64,000 nt of DNA from Akkermansiaceae bacterium (GTDB lineage Bacteria > Verrucomicrobiota > Verrucomicrobiia > Verrucomicrobiales > DEV007): NCBI GenBank assembly GCA_024233005.1, contig JACKQE010000007.1:62001-126000 (forward strand). The letters run 5' to 3'. A program made the position numbers and the translations under genes. The notes under the pieces were generated by a model. That model worked only from the letters and a program-made list of their open reading frames with translations. It was not told the origin of the DNA and made no database searches. This document shows positions 25,469-33,887 of this stretch, one piece after another. How positions within the stretch are numbered: the first letter of the stretch is position 1; each line of letters opens with the position of its first letter.

Positions 25469-26886
25469 CAAAAAGCCCAGGCCATCAGTGGCCGTCGAGG
25501 AGCAGGGCGGGACGTCGTGCGCGAGGCTTTGTCCATTACGAAAACGGCGCCATCGTTGCAGAGGGCGAAAATTTCACCATGAGCCCCCGGGCGCAACGCT
25601 CGGATTCCTGCCATCCGACCGGACCAGGCGGCATTTTCCAATCCCACCGAAATCTCCCTCAGTCGGGGAGCGCCATTTTCCTGAGGTTCGGCCATCCAGA
25701 GGCGGCCGGATGCCGTGGCAAAGACGAAACGGTTGCTCAACTCGGTGAACAGATTGCCGCGGTACATCAAGGCTCCCTTCAGCGGGTCTCCCCTGAGAAA
25801 TTCGACGGCGGGTGTTGTAACCCCTTGCTCGGCGCGTTCCCCTTTGGCGGGGGGGTAGTAGTAGGATCCCTCGCAGAGATCCCATCCGAAGTGTTCGCCA
25901 CCGAGAGAACTGAGATTGATCTCCTCGATGCCGTCTTTGCCTTTGTCTAGGATGCACAGTTCGCCTTTCATGCCGTCGACGGAAAGTCCGTATGGGGAGC
26001 GGAGTCCGTAGCTCCACAGTTCCGGCATGGCCTCTTCCAGAAACCGGAATGGATTACGCCGGGGAACCCCGTAGCGACCGTTGCCGGCATCGCGTTCCAA
26101 AGGATCAATCCGCAGAATTTTACCGAAAGGATTGTTGAGTTCCATCGCATTGCGGGAGGCTTGGGAAGGTCCGGGAGAAGTGGAACCCCCATCAGCGATC
26201 GAAATGTAGAGTCTTCCGGCGGCATCAAAAACAAGAGAGGAGACCGCCGGTGCCTCCTCGGGAAGGCTGAACCGCATCATTTCCCGACGGGTGCCCGAGA
26301 AGATGCGCGCCCGGGGATCGGTTGCGCGGTATTCATAAATGACTTCCTGATGGTGTTCTCCGGAGGACGAGTGGTTCGGCCGGAAGTCAGATTCTCGTTT
26401 GCCGGGAATTTCTGGAGTGACGCAATAAAAATGGCCAAATCCGGGAGATTTGGGATCAAGAAAGCCGGGATGCAACGTCAAGGCATTGAAATCCATCGAC
26501 CTTTCAGTGTGCTCATCCGCCAGGGAGAGGAACGGAACGCTGTCACGATGGCCGCCTGCCGGAATCCGGACCACTGCTCCGCTGGCGTCCAGGAGAAACC
26601 CTGTGCCTTCGCCATCAAAGGCCAGATCGGTCGGGCTGCCGATGGAGGCATACAAGGTGGGGGTCATTTGGATGACCATGGGGTCAGTTTCTACCGGCAA
26701 CTGGGCAATCGGCTCAGACGGCAGACCCTGTTTCGAGAAAAGCGGGGGCGAATCGTCAACGGATCCGGCTTGTAAAGCCACGGATGCCAAAGAAGAACCG
26801 ATCATGTAGAGCGAGAACCCAATCACGGTGCAGGCAACCCCAAAAACCAGTGATCTGCCGGTGTAGAAAAAGAAACGATTCATCAT
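25468..26886 (-). CDS. Membrane-anchored glucose/sorbosone dehydrogenase-like beta-propeller protein
   Basis: The 472-residue protein has an N-terminal hydrophobic anchor or signal (about residues 8-32) and then a six-bladed propeller of the PQQ-dependent soluble glucose dehydrogenase (GSDH) type. Family marks are GSPTDLAFDGEGTGFLLD, NALTLHPGFLDP, MELNNPFGKILRIDP, LWSYGLRSPYGLSVDG and GGEHFGWDLCEG. It would oxidise an aldose or similar sugar in the periplasm with PQQ; I cannot confirm every PQQ ligand. Two adjacent ATGs (26886, 26883) are possible starts, and the start region lies in a long inverted repeat. It is divergent from the metalloprotease-like gene. Confidence 0.78.
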   Translation of the reverse strand: MMNRFFFYTGRSLVFGVACTVIGFSLYMIGSSLASVALQAGSVDDSPPLFSKQGLPSEPIAQLPVETDPMVIQMTPTLYASIGSPTDLAFDGEGTGFLLDASGAVVRIPAGGHRDSVPFLSLADEHTERSMDFNALTLHPGFLDPKSPGFGHFYCVTPEIPGKRESDFRPNHSSSGEHHQEVIYEYRATDPRARIFSGTRREMMRFSLPEEAPAVSSLVFDAAGRLYISIADGGSTSPGPSQASRNAMELNNPFGKILRIDPLERDAGNGRYGVPRRNPFRFLEEAMPELWSYGLRSPYGLSVDGMKGELCILDKGKDGIEEINLSSLGGEHFGWDLCEGSYYYPPAKGERAEQGVTTPAVEFLRGDPLKGALMYRGNLFTELSNRFVFATASGRLWMAEPQENGAPRLREISVGLENAAWSGRMAGIRALRPGAHGEIFALCNDGAVFVMDKASRTTSRPAPRRPLMAWAF

Positions 26887-26926
26887 AATTTCTGCAAAAT
26901 CGCTGGCGACCGATTTCAGAAATTAT
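26885..26926. repeat. Long interrupted inverted repeat over the start of the GSDH-like gene
   Basis: ATAATTTCTG (26885-26894) is the exact reverse complement of CAGAAATTAT (26917-26926). Inside it, AAATCG (26897-26902) pairs with CGATTT (26911-26916) around an 8-nt centre. In the minus-strand transcript the outer stem includes the first ATG. It could act as an mRNA hairpin limiting translation, or as a DNA operator. Confidence 0.6.
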
Positions 26927-26929
26927 AGT

Positions 26930-27011
26930 CAATTTTGGGAACTTTTTCAATCTTGAAATCCAATTTTGGGGAAACTGGGTGATTTTTCTGATAAAAAAGG
27001 CCAATTTAGGA
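26930..27011. repeat. Three CAATTTTGGG-type direct repeats
   Basis: CAATTTTGGG occurs at 26930-26939 and again at 26961-26970, with a variant, CAATTTAGGA, at 27002-27011. The spacings are 31 and 41 bp, close to three and four DNA helical turns. The repeats fill the AT-rich divergent promoter region between the GSDH-like gene and the metalloprotease-like gene and may bind a regulator. Confidence 0.5.
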
Positions 27012-27036
27012 GCGGCTTCCGCTTAAATTCTCAATA

Positions 27037-28245
27037 ATGATTGAAAAGATTATCGGTGCCTCCTCTCTTTGGAGCGTTTTTATCCTGTTTTCACCCTCGA
27101 TCGCAGTCGGAGGAGACTTACTCACTGTCACCGCTCCTCCGGGAAGCGAGGTTGTGCGGTTGGCATTGCCCTCTTTTTACCGGAAATACACTGCCGTGAG
27201 AGGTTTTCCCATCGTCTCCTCCGGCAAGGTCTCGGACTACGCTTTGCGGGAGGCGGGTTTCCTCATTGACGCACTGTTCGAAGGTTGCAGGCCACCCCTG
27301 GTGGCGGCGTTGGTGCAGGCCAAGATCCGCTTCGCGGTCATGGCGCCTGATGAGTTCACCAGCACTATTCCTGAGCACAGCCATCTGGAGCCCAAGGCGT
27401 ACTGGGATCGCCGCTCCCGCGGGGTGGGCTCAACCTGGGAGCATCCGGCGGTTTCCTGTGGTGAGGAGAATCTGCTCGACTTGCCGGGTGATCCCTATGC
27501 CTCGGAGAGCATCCTGATTCATGAAATGGCTCACACGATCCATCTTCAAGGTCTCGCTGTTACAGATCCGGGTTTTGATGGGCGCCTTCGGAAGGCCTAT
27601 AAATCTGCCGTGATCTCAGGACTTTGGAAAGGCACTTATGCGGTGATCAACAAAGAGGAATATTGGGCCGAGGGGGTGCAATCCTGGTTCGACGGCAACC
27701 GGGAGAATGATTTCGAACACAACCAGGTGAACACCCGGGAAGAATTGAAGTCCTACGATCCTGCTCTGGCAAAGCTGTTGCGTGAAATTTTTGGGGACGG
27801 CCCCTGGCGTTACCAGAAGCCCCAGAACCGCGGCGTTCAGTCCCATCTGGCTGGTTTCCGGATTCAAGAAGCGCCCCGGTTTGTTTGGCCGCAAGCCCTC
27901 GGCGACGCGTTTGATGCGTGGAAGCGGGGGGATCATTGGGTGAGACTTCGGTCTTTGCCATTGGGAGCAGCGGACGAAATCAAGGTATCGGCCCGTTCCA
28001 ATAAGCCGGTAACCCTTCGGATCGACAACGAACTGCCCGCAGCGGTGACCATCTTCTGGGTTGATTTTGAGGGAAGGCCGGAGGCCTGTGGAACGGTCGC
28101 TCCTTTGCAGTCGTTCCATCGAGACACCTTTTCCGGATCTCTTTGGATGGTGAAAGATGAACAGGGGAAGGTGGTCGGAAGGTTTCAAGCTGGTGACAAT
28201 TCCTGCCTCGCGACTCTCCGGGAGAATACTTCAAGCGGTGGATGA
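27037..28245 (+). CDS. Secreted HExxH metalloprotease-like protein of unknown family
   Basis: The 402-residue protein has a signal peptide (about residues 1-25: SLWSVFILFSPSIAVGG). A zinc-binding HExxH motif is present as H162-E163-M-A-H166 in ILIHEMAHTIH, and a downstream glutamate, E212 in YWAEGVQSWFDG, is placed as the third ligand of a gluzincin. The C-terminal ~100 residues look like a beta-rich domain (LRIDNELPAAVTIFWVDFEG). A peptidase role outside the cytoplasm is likely, but the family and substrate are unknown to me. The start is ATG 27037, without a visible Shine-Dalgarno. It is divergent from the GSDH-like gene. Confidence 0.6.
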   Translation: MIEKIIGASSLWSVFILFSPSIAVGGDLLTVTAPPGSEVVRLALPSFYRKYTAVRGFPIVSSGKVSDYALREAGFLIDALFEGCRPPLVAALVQAKIRFAVMAPDEFTSTIPEHSHLEPKAYWDRRSRGVGSTWEHPAVSCGEENLLDLPGDPYASESILIHEMAHTIHLQGLAVTDPGFDGRLRKAYKSAVISGLWKGTYAVINKEEYWAEGVQSWFDGNRENDFEHNQVNTREELKSYDPALAKLLREIFGDGPWRYQKPQNRGVQSHLAGFRIQEAPRFVWPQALGDAFDAWKRGDHWVRLRSLPLGAADEIKVSARSNKPVTLRIDNELPAAVTIFWVDFEGRPEACGTVAPLQSFHRDTFSGSLWMVKDEQGKVVGRFQAGDNSCLATLRENTSSGG

Positions 28246-28349
28246 GCCCCGGTTCAGGAAATCCGGAGCGTCTGGGACATGGCAAGTGATGGGTTCGGCT
28301 GGCGCATTTAATCCGTTGCGGGCCTGTCTGATCTGTTTAGGATACGGTA

Positions 28350-29333
28350 ATGAATTCTCCCTTTGCCAAGCGTTTGCTTCCTCTCCTACTGGTGGTTTTG
28401 TGCGGTCTTTCTTGGCGGCCAGTGATGGCCCAAAAGGTCGACTTTGAAAAACAGATTTGGCCATTGGTGGAAAGGAGTTGTGTCAAGTGCCACAAGGTTC
28501 CGCATGAAGAGAACGGCAAAACCGTGAAACCCAAAGCCGCTCTCAGGCTTGACGGTGCCTGGGCGATCATGGCCGGAAGCGAGGATGGCGCCGTGCTGGT
28601 AAAAGGCAAGTCGGCTGAAAGCTCTCTCTACACCCGCATCACTTTGCCCAAGGATGATGATGAAGTCATGCCGCCGGACGGCAAGGCGGATCCTTTGACT
28701 CCGGCAGAACAGGAACTCGTGAAGAAGTGGATCGATGAAGGCGCCGATTTCGGCGGATGGGTCGGGAATGTGGTGGGCAAGCCCAAGGAAGTGAGCAATT
28801 CTGGCGAAAAAATCCCGGTCTCCGAAATTCAGGAACTTTACAAAAGCCTGGCTGAGGGATTGACCCCACTCAAGGAAGACCAGTGGAAGGCGGTCACTGC
28901 GGCCGGTGGCCGGGTCCAGACCCTCTCTGATACCAGTCCACTGCTTTCGGTGGATTTTCGTCTCGTTGGGAAGGATGCCGACGATGCCGATCTCGCCACC
29001 ATCGCGCCCATCGGGGCGAATATCGCGGATTTGAATGTCTCCGACACCGCTGTGACCGATGCTTCCATGGCGGTCATCAGCAAATTGGAGCGCCTCGTGC
29101 GGCTTGACTTGCATGGCACCCAGATCGGCGATGCCCAGCTGGGTGCTCTGTCAGGATTGAAAAATCTCCGGTATCTCAATCTCTACGGAACCCAGGTCAG
29201 TGATGCCAGCCTTGAAAAGCTCAAGGCGATGAAAAGCCTGACCAACGTCTTTCTTTGGGAATCCAAGGTGACCGAGGCCGGTGCCAAGTCTCTGGAAAAA
29301 GCCCTGCCCAAAGCTCGGATCAGCTTCAAGTGA
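28350..29333 (+). CDS. Exported PSCyt1 cytochrome c domain/leucine-rich repeat protein
   Basis: The 327-residue protein has a signal peptide (residues 1-27, ending PVMAQ). A planctomycete-type cytochrome c domain follows, with heme motif C44-V-K-C47-H48 and the MPPDG segment near 111. A linker leads to about five leucine-rich repeats in the C-terminal third (VRLDLHGTQIGDAQLGALSG, RYLNLYGTQVSDASLEKLKA). It would sit outside the cytoplasmic membrane and pair electron transfer with protein binding; the partner is unknown. It is convergent with sdhB. Confidence 0.82.
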   Translation: MNSPFAKRLLPLLLVVLCGLSWRPVMAQKVDFEKQIWPLVERSCVKCHKVPHEENGKTVKPKAALRLDGAWAIMAGSEDGAVLVKGKSAESSLYTRITLPKDDDEVMPPDGKADPLTPAEQELVKKWIDEGADFGGWVGNVVGKPKEVSNSGEKIPVSEIQELYKSLAEGLTPLKEDQWKAVTAAGGRVQTLSDTSPLLSVDFRLVGKDADDADLATIAPIGANIADLNVSDTAVTDASMAVISKLERLVRLDLHGTQIGDAQLGALSGLKNLRYLNLYGTQVSDASLEKLKAMKSLTNVFLWESKVTEAGAKSLEKALPKARISFK

Positions 29334-29363
29334 AGCCCTCGATGCTTGGATCACGGTGTCTGT

Positions 29364-29385
29364 GACGGGGATTTTCGTCCCCGTC
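29364..29385. other. 8-bp hairpin between convergent genes
   Basis: GACGGGGA, loop TTTTCG, TCCCCGTC, located between the cytochrome/LRR gene and sdhB. No T-run follows on either side, so it is not a classical intrinsic terminator, but it may mark the transcript ends or protect them. Confidence 0.35.
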
Positions 29386-29442
29386 CCCATTGCGTGAGGA
29401 ATGGTCTTCTGGAATGAAGTGGAGGAACTGTGTCCGCTCAAA

Positions 29443-30204
29443 TCAGGTCAGCGTCTCCTTGGCAGCGGCCAAGGCGTAATCCCGGTTCAGCTTGGAGATG
29501 AATCCAGCGCTGATTTCCTTGGGGCAAACCGCCTCGCACTCATACTGGTTGGTGCAGTTGCCGAATCCTTCGGCATCCATTTGCTGCACCATTCCCAGCA
29601 CCCGGCGGGTTTTTTCGGGTTGGCCCTGGGGCAGGAGATTGAGATGCGCCGCTTTGGCGGAGACAAAGAGCATGGCGCTGGCGTTTTTGCACGCCGCGAC
29701 ACAGGCGCCGCAGCCGATGCAGGCGGCCGCCGAGAAGGATGCGTCGGCATCGTCCTTGGCGATCGGCAGATTGTTGGCATCCTGGGCGGAACCGGTCCGC
29801 ACCGAGATGAAACCACCGGCCTGAATGATCCGGTCAAAGGCAGTACGGTCCACCACCAGATCCCGGAGCACCGGGAAGGCCTTTGCTCTGAACGGCTCGA
29901 CCCAGATGGTATCGCCGTCATTGAACTTGCGCATGTGGAGTTGGCAGGTCGTTACGGCGCCCTCCGGTCCGTGCGGGATTCCGTTGATGGTCAGGGAACA
30001 GGCTCCGCAGATGCCCTCGCGGCAATCATGATCAAAATGAACCGGCTCGCCGCCCTGTTCGATGATGCGCTCATTGACGATGTCGAGCATTTCGAGAAAT
30101 GAGGCATCTTCGGGAATCCCGGGGGCATCATAGGTCTCGATGCGCCCGGCTTTGTGAGGTCCATCTTGTCGCCAGATTTTAAGCGTGAGATTGAGCGTGG
30201 CCAT
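29443..30204 (-). CDS. sdhB: Succinate dehydrogenase/fumarate reductase iron-sulfur subunit
   Basis: A 253-residue electron-transfer subunit. The [2Fe-2S] cluster is bound by CREGICGACSLTING and the later C of TTCQLHMR. The [4Fe-4S] and [3Fe-4S] clusters use CIGCGACVAACKNAS and CTNQYECEAVCPKEI. It passes electrons between SdhA and the quinone site in SdhC. It is the last gene of the minus-strand sdhCAB operon, 157 nt after sdhA. The wide third cluster spacing is that of the type-B enzymes found in Bacteroidetes, Epsilonproteobacteria and Bacillus. Confidence 0.96.
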   Translation of the reverse strand: MATLNLTLKIWRQDGPHKAGRIETYDAPGIPEDASFLEMLDIVNERIIEQGGEPVHFDHDCREGICGACSLTINGIPHGPEGAVTTCQLHMRKFNDGDTIWVEPFRAKAFPVLRDLVVDRTAFDRIIQAGGFISVRTGSAQDANNLPIAKDDADASFSAAACIGCGACVAACKNASAMLFVSAKAAHLNLLPQGQPEKTRRVLGMVQQMDAEGFGNCTNQYECEAVCPKEISAGFISKLNRDYALAAAKETLT

Positions 30205-30361
30205 GTTGAGAAAGTTGGCAGTGAACTGAGGTCAGTCTGCGGTGATCGTTGGAGGTGGCGGAAGTCGGGAGAAAGTTCGAATCAGGGATGGAGGCGACGC
30301 AGGAAGTTCGAGGGGCGGCTTCCTGGGGAGAACGCTTTTCTGATGGTTGTTCGGTATCGGA

Positions 30362-32332
30362 TCATTTGTAGCTCCGCACACTCGGCTTCACATCGGTGAA
30401 CTCCAAGGATTCGCAGTGCAGCGTGGCTGGCTTGCCTTCGCCATTGTATTCCCAAGCGGAGACATGGGAGAATTTGTCGTCATGACGCTTGGCTTCGCCG
30501 GCAGAAATATAGCCGGAAGTCACTTCGGGATCGGCGTCGGTGTATTGGTGCTCCTCCCGGAAATGACCGCCGCAGCTTTCTTCGCGGGATAAGGCGTCCT
30601 GGCACATGAGTTCTCCAAACTCGAGGAAGTCGGCGACGCGTCCGGCTTTTTCCAGTTCCATGTTGAGGTTTTCCCCGTTGCCCGGCACCCGGACATTCTC
30701 CCAGAACTCGGCCCGGATTGCCGGGATCTCGCGGAGGGCTTCCTGAAGTCCTTTTTCGTTGCGGGCCATGCCACACTTGTCCCAAACGAGCAGTCCGAGT
30801 TGGCGGTGGAAACTGTCGACGGTGCGTTTGCCCTGGATGTTGAAAAGTGTCTTCAACCGGGCTTCGGCGTTGGCCTTGGCCGCGGCAAACTCCGGATGGC
30901 TGGTGGTGATGCTGCCAGCGCTGACCGTGGACAAATAAACCGGAAGCGTTGCCGGAATCACGAAATAGCCGTCCGCCAGTCCTTGCATGAGGGCGCTGGC
31001 ACCGAGACGGTTGGCCCCATGGTCCGAAAAGTTGGCTTCGCCCAGGACATGGAGTCCCGGGAGGTTTGACATCAAGTTGTAGTCCACCCAGAGTCCTCCC
31101 ATGGTGTAATGCACCGCCGGGTAGATCATCATGGGCGTCTGATACGGATTGGCGCCGGAAATCTTCTCATACATCTGGAAGAGGTTGCCGTAGCGCGCCC
31201 GGATGGTGGATTCCCCAAGGCGCTTGATGGAGTCACGGAAATCGAGGTAAACCCCCAGCCCGGTGCTGGCAACACCCCGGCCTTCGTCGCAGGCTTCTTT
31301 GGCGGATCGGCTCGAAATGTCGCGCGGAGCGAGATTTCCGAAGGAGGGGTATTTCCGCTCCAAATAGTAATCGCGGTCCTCTTCGGCGATGTCCGCCGGT
31401 TTCAATTCACCACGGCGGAGCTTGGCTGCCGTTTCCTTGGATTTGGGAGCCCAGACCCGGCCGTCATTGCGCAGCGACTCCGACATCAGGGTCAGCTTGC
31501 TTTGGTATTCGCCACTGACCGGAATGCAGGTGGGATGAATTTGGGTGTAGCAGGGATTGGCGAAATAAGCCCCTTTGCGATGGGCTCGCCAGGCCGCGGT
31601 CACGTTGCAGCCCATGGCATTGGTGCTGAGGTAGAACACGTTGCCATAGCCGCCGGTGGCCAGAATGACGGCATCGCCCGCGTGGGTGGAAATTTCACCG
31701 GTTTGAAGATCGCGGACCACGATGCCTTTGGCATGACCATCCACGACCACGACATCGAGCATTTCGGTGCGCGGATACATTTTCACGCCTCCGGCGGCGA
31801 TTTCCTTGCTCAGAGCCTGGTAACAGCCGATAAGAAGCTGCTGGCCGGTCTGACCGGCGGCGTAGAAGGTCCGCTTGACCTGGGCTCCCCCAAAGGACCG
31901 GTTGTCCAATAGGCCCCCGTATTCACGAGCAAACGGCACCCCTTGGGCGACGCACTGGTCGATGATGTTGGTGCTGACTTCCGCGAGACGATGCACGTTC
32001 GATTCACGGGAGCGGAAGTCTCCCCCCTTGATGGTGTCGTAAAACAGGCGGTGGACGCTGTCCCCGTCGTTTTGGTAATTCTTCGCGGCGTTGATCCCTC
32101 CCTGGGCGGCGATCGAGTGGGCACGGCGGGCGCTGTCCTGGTAACAGAAGCATTTCACCTGATAGCCCAACTCCGAGAGAGTGGCTGCAGCCGAGCCTCC
32201 CGCCAAGCCGCTGCCCACCACCAGCACGGTGAATTTGCGACGGTTGGCCGGGTTGATAAGCTTCGAGTCGTTTTTGTGCTTCGACCACTTCTGATCGAGT
32301 GGACCGGAGGGAATCTTGGAGTCGAGAGCCAT
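30362..32332 (-). CDS. sdhA: Succinate dehydrogenase/fumarate reductase flavoprotein subunit
   Basis: The 656-residue catalytic subunit. The FAD-binding GSGLAGGSAAATLSELGYQV is near residue 40, the FAD-linking histidine is in ARRAHSIAAQGGINAAKN, and substrate-site blocks include NPCYTQIHPTCIP and NLAPRDISSRSAKEACDEG. The length and blocks are those of type-B (menaquinone-linked) enzymes. The N-terminal region DSKIPSGPLDQKWSKHKND is typical of these. Its start is 51 nt after the sdhC stop. Confidence 0.97.
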   Translation of the reverse strand: MALDSKIPSGPLDQKWSKHKNDSKLINPANRRKFTVLVVGSGLAGGSAAATLSELGYQVKCFCYQDSARRAHSIAAQGGINAAKNYQNDGDSVHRLFYDTIKGGDFRSRESNVHRLAEVSTNIIDQCVAQGVPFAREYGGLLDNRSFGGAQVKRTFYAAGQTGQQLLIGCYQALSKEIAAGGVKMYPRTEMLDVVVVDGHAKGIVVRDLQTGEISTHAGDAVILATGGYGNVFYLSTNAMGCNVTAAWRAHRKGAYFANPCYTQIHPTCIPVSGEYQSKLTLMSESLRNDGRVWAPKSKETAAKLRRGELKPADIAEEDRDYYLERKYPSFGNLAPRDISSRSAKEACDEGRGVASTGLGVYLDFRDSIKRLGESTIRARYGNLFQMYEKISGANPYQTPMMIYPAVHYTMGGLWVDYNLMSNLPGLHVLGEANFSDHGANRLGASALMQGLADGYFVIPATLPVYLSTVSAGSITTSHPEFAAAKANAEARLKTLFNIQGKRTVDSFHRQLGLLVWDKCGMARNEKGLQEALREIPAIRAEFWENVRVPGNGENLNMELEKAGRVADFLEFGELMCQDALSREESCGGHFREEHQYTDADPEVTSGYISAGEAKRHDDKFSHVSAWEYNGEGKPATLHCESLEFTDVKPSVRSYK

Positions 32333-32382
32333 GGCGGAATGATGTGGGAACAGTGGCGGAAAGGAAGCGGGGTGGAGATGGC

Positions 32383-33099
32383 TCAGGAAGCAGTCGGCAA
32401 GTGAACGAGGCCGGAGATGACTGAGAGAGGGACCACGACAAAGGCGGCCCAGATAAGGAATGCCAGGGTGCGTCCCACCATTTGGATCAGGCCCGCGTTC
32501 CGTTTGGTCCTTAAGCCCAGAGTCTGGAAGATTGAGGCAATCCCATGGGAAAGATGTGAGCAGAGAAGCGAGACCGCGATGAGGTAAAAAATGGTCGCCG
32601 GCCAGGAGGAGAACCCGATGATGACCATGGAATACACATCAAACCGTCCCTCTGCGTCGGGGGGGAGATTGGCCAGGTTCGCCTGGATTTTGACAGTGTA
32701 GTGGAGCAGGTGGTAGATGACGAAAGCCAGGATGGTGAAGCCCGACCAGATCATGATCCGGGAAGACCGGGACGCCTGCACCGTGGCGGGCTTTTCATAT
32801 TCCAAAGGCCGTGCCGCCCGGTTGGCGATGGTGAGTTGAACGGTGGCCACAATGTGCAGGACGAAGGCCAGCAGGATACCCACGCGGGCGATCCAGATGC
32901 CCACTCCGTGGATCATGTGATGGAGGAATTCCGCGTAGGAATTGAGCGCTTCCTGGCCCAGAAAGAGGAGCAGATTCCCGGAGGCATGGCCAATGAGGAA
33001 GCCGACGAGCAGGATGCCGGTGACCGCGACGATGATTTTCTTTCCGATGGAAGTGTTCCAGAGGGCGCAGACTGACGGGCAGCAGCAGGATTTTTTCAT
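32383..33099 (-). CDS. sdhC: Succinate dehydrogenase cytochrome b subunit (type B)
   Basis: The 238-residue membrane anchor has five hydrophobic segments and several histidines placed to bind two b hemes: LIGHASGNLLLF, EFLHHMIHG, FVLHIVATVQL, VIYHLLHYTV and LCSHLSHGIASIF. This is the single-subunit type-B anchor that reacts with menaquinone. The frame is open to 33150, but ATG 33099 (MKKSCCCPSVCAL) gives the better N-terminus; no clear Shine-Dalgarno precedes either. It is the first gene of sdhCAB. Confidence 0.92.
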   Translation of the reverse strand: MKKSCCCPSVCALWNTSIGKKIIVAVTGILLVGFLIGHASGNLLLFLGQEALNSYAEFLHHMIHGVGIWIARVGILLAFVLHIVATVQLTIANRAARPLEYEKPATVQASRSSRIMIWSGFTILAFVIYHLLHYTVKIQANLANLPPDAEGRFDVYSMVIIGFSSWPATIFYLIAVSLLCSHLSHGIASIFQTLGLRTKRNAGLIQMVGRTLAFLIWAAFVVVPLSVISGLVHLPTAS

Positions 33100-33222
33100 G
33101 ATGAGAAGGCTCGGAAAGGGTATTCGCTGAAAATGGCGCGATGGATGCAAAAATGGCGCTTTTCCCTAGGCCCAAATCGCGATTTTGCAACCGGCAGGAT
33201 GCCGGAAAAATCAACGGGTCGA

Positions 33223-33651
33223 TCAATCGGCTCGTTTTTCTGGTTCCCTTGGCCGTTCCGGCATCAAGGCGCAGGCCCCTTTGCAGCCAAAAATCCGGCT
33301 CAGCAGCAATCGGTTTTTGCTCACCCATTGGTAGAAACGTTCCGCCACCCAGATCACCCCGGGAAGCGAAAGAGCCAACGAGACCGGAACCAGGAGTGGC
33401 AGGCGCCATCCCAGGAACCGGATCGCCCGTGCTCCCCGGTGGATCTCCCCCTCTGGCGTGACGCAGTGGATCGCCTCCATCAGATCCTCCCTTGTGAGGT
33501 CGGGGGCGACACGGGCGGAACGGGCATCGGCGATGGGGATGAAGGCCACCCGGTGAAACCAATCGAGCCAGGTGAGTGACTTCATTTGGAAGGTGCACAG
33601 CGGACAGTCGCTGTCGAAAAGAACGATGTTGGGAGCTGGGGTGGAACTCAT
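33223..33651 (-). CDS. DUF393 (DCC family) thiol-disulfide oxidoreductase-like protein
   Basis: A 142-residue protein with the DCC signature D13-S-D15-C16-P-L-C19 (VLFDSDCPLCTFQM), a thioredoxin-like CxxC. The middle holds DLMEAIHCVTPEGEIHRGA, then a hydrophobic helix (LPLLVPVSLALSLPGVIWVA) and a second Cys pair near the end (GCKGAC). The start at 33651 is chosen over 33666 because it gives a normal N-terminus for the family. Its biochemical role is unknown. It is followed by sdhC after about 120 nt on the same strand. Confidence 0.85.
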   Translation of the reverse strand: MSSTPAPNIVLFDSDCPLCTFQMKSLTWLDWFHRVAFIPIADARSARVAPDLTREDLMEAIHCVTPEGEIHRGARAIRFLGWRLPLLVPVSLALSLPGVIWVAERFYQWVSKNRLLLSRIFGCKGACALMPERPREPEKRAD

Positions 33652-33718
33652 GATGCCCCACACCATGGCGCAGTCCTCGGGACAGGGAAAGCGGCAAGTT
33701 GGTCGACTGGCTCCCGGC

Positions 33719-33793
33719 TCAGGGGGTGTCGGTTCCCTTTTCTTTGAGCGCCGAGGAGGACTGTCGCATCCTCTCCCAGGCGGCCTCGAGCAT
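33719..33793 (-). CDS. Possible 24-residue small protein
   Basis: On the minus strand GGGAGGA stands four bases before an ATG that opens a 24-codon frame (begins MLEAAWERMRQSSSALKEKG) ending in TGA. The Shine-Dalgarno is one of the best in the window, and the peptide is amphipathic and charged. The same frame stays protein-like for some 25 codons upstream but without a start. It could be a true small gene, the remnant of a longer one, or chance. Confidence 0.25.
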   Translation of the reverse strand: MLEAAWERMRQSSSALKEKGTDTP

Positions 33794-33887
33794 CAAGTCC
33801 TCCCGATGCTGGAAGCCTGCGCAACGCTTGTCGCCGCGCTCATCCCGGTAAGGCTTGTCTGGAAAAGACTGCCCCTTCGACCCCTTT

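Noticed and set aside
29401..30102. 233-codon plus-strand frame opposite sdhB
   Set aside because: SdhB carries all iron-sulfur cysteines on the minus strand; the plus frame is a shadow.
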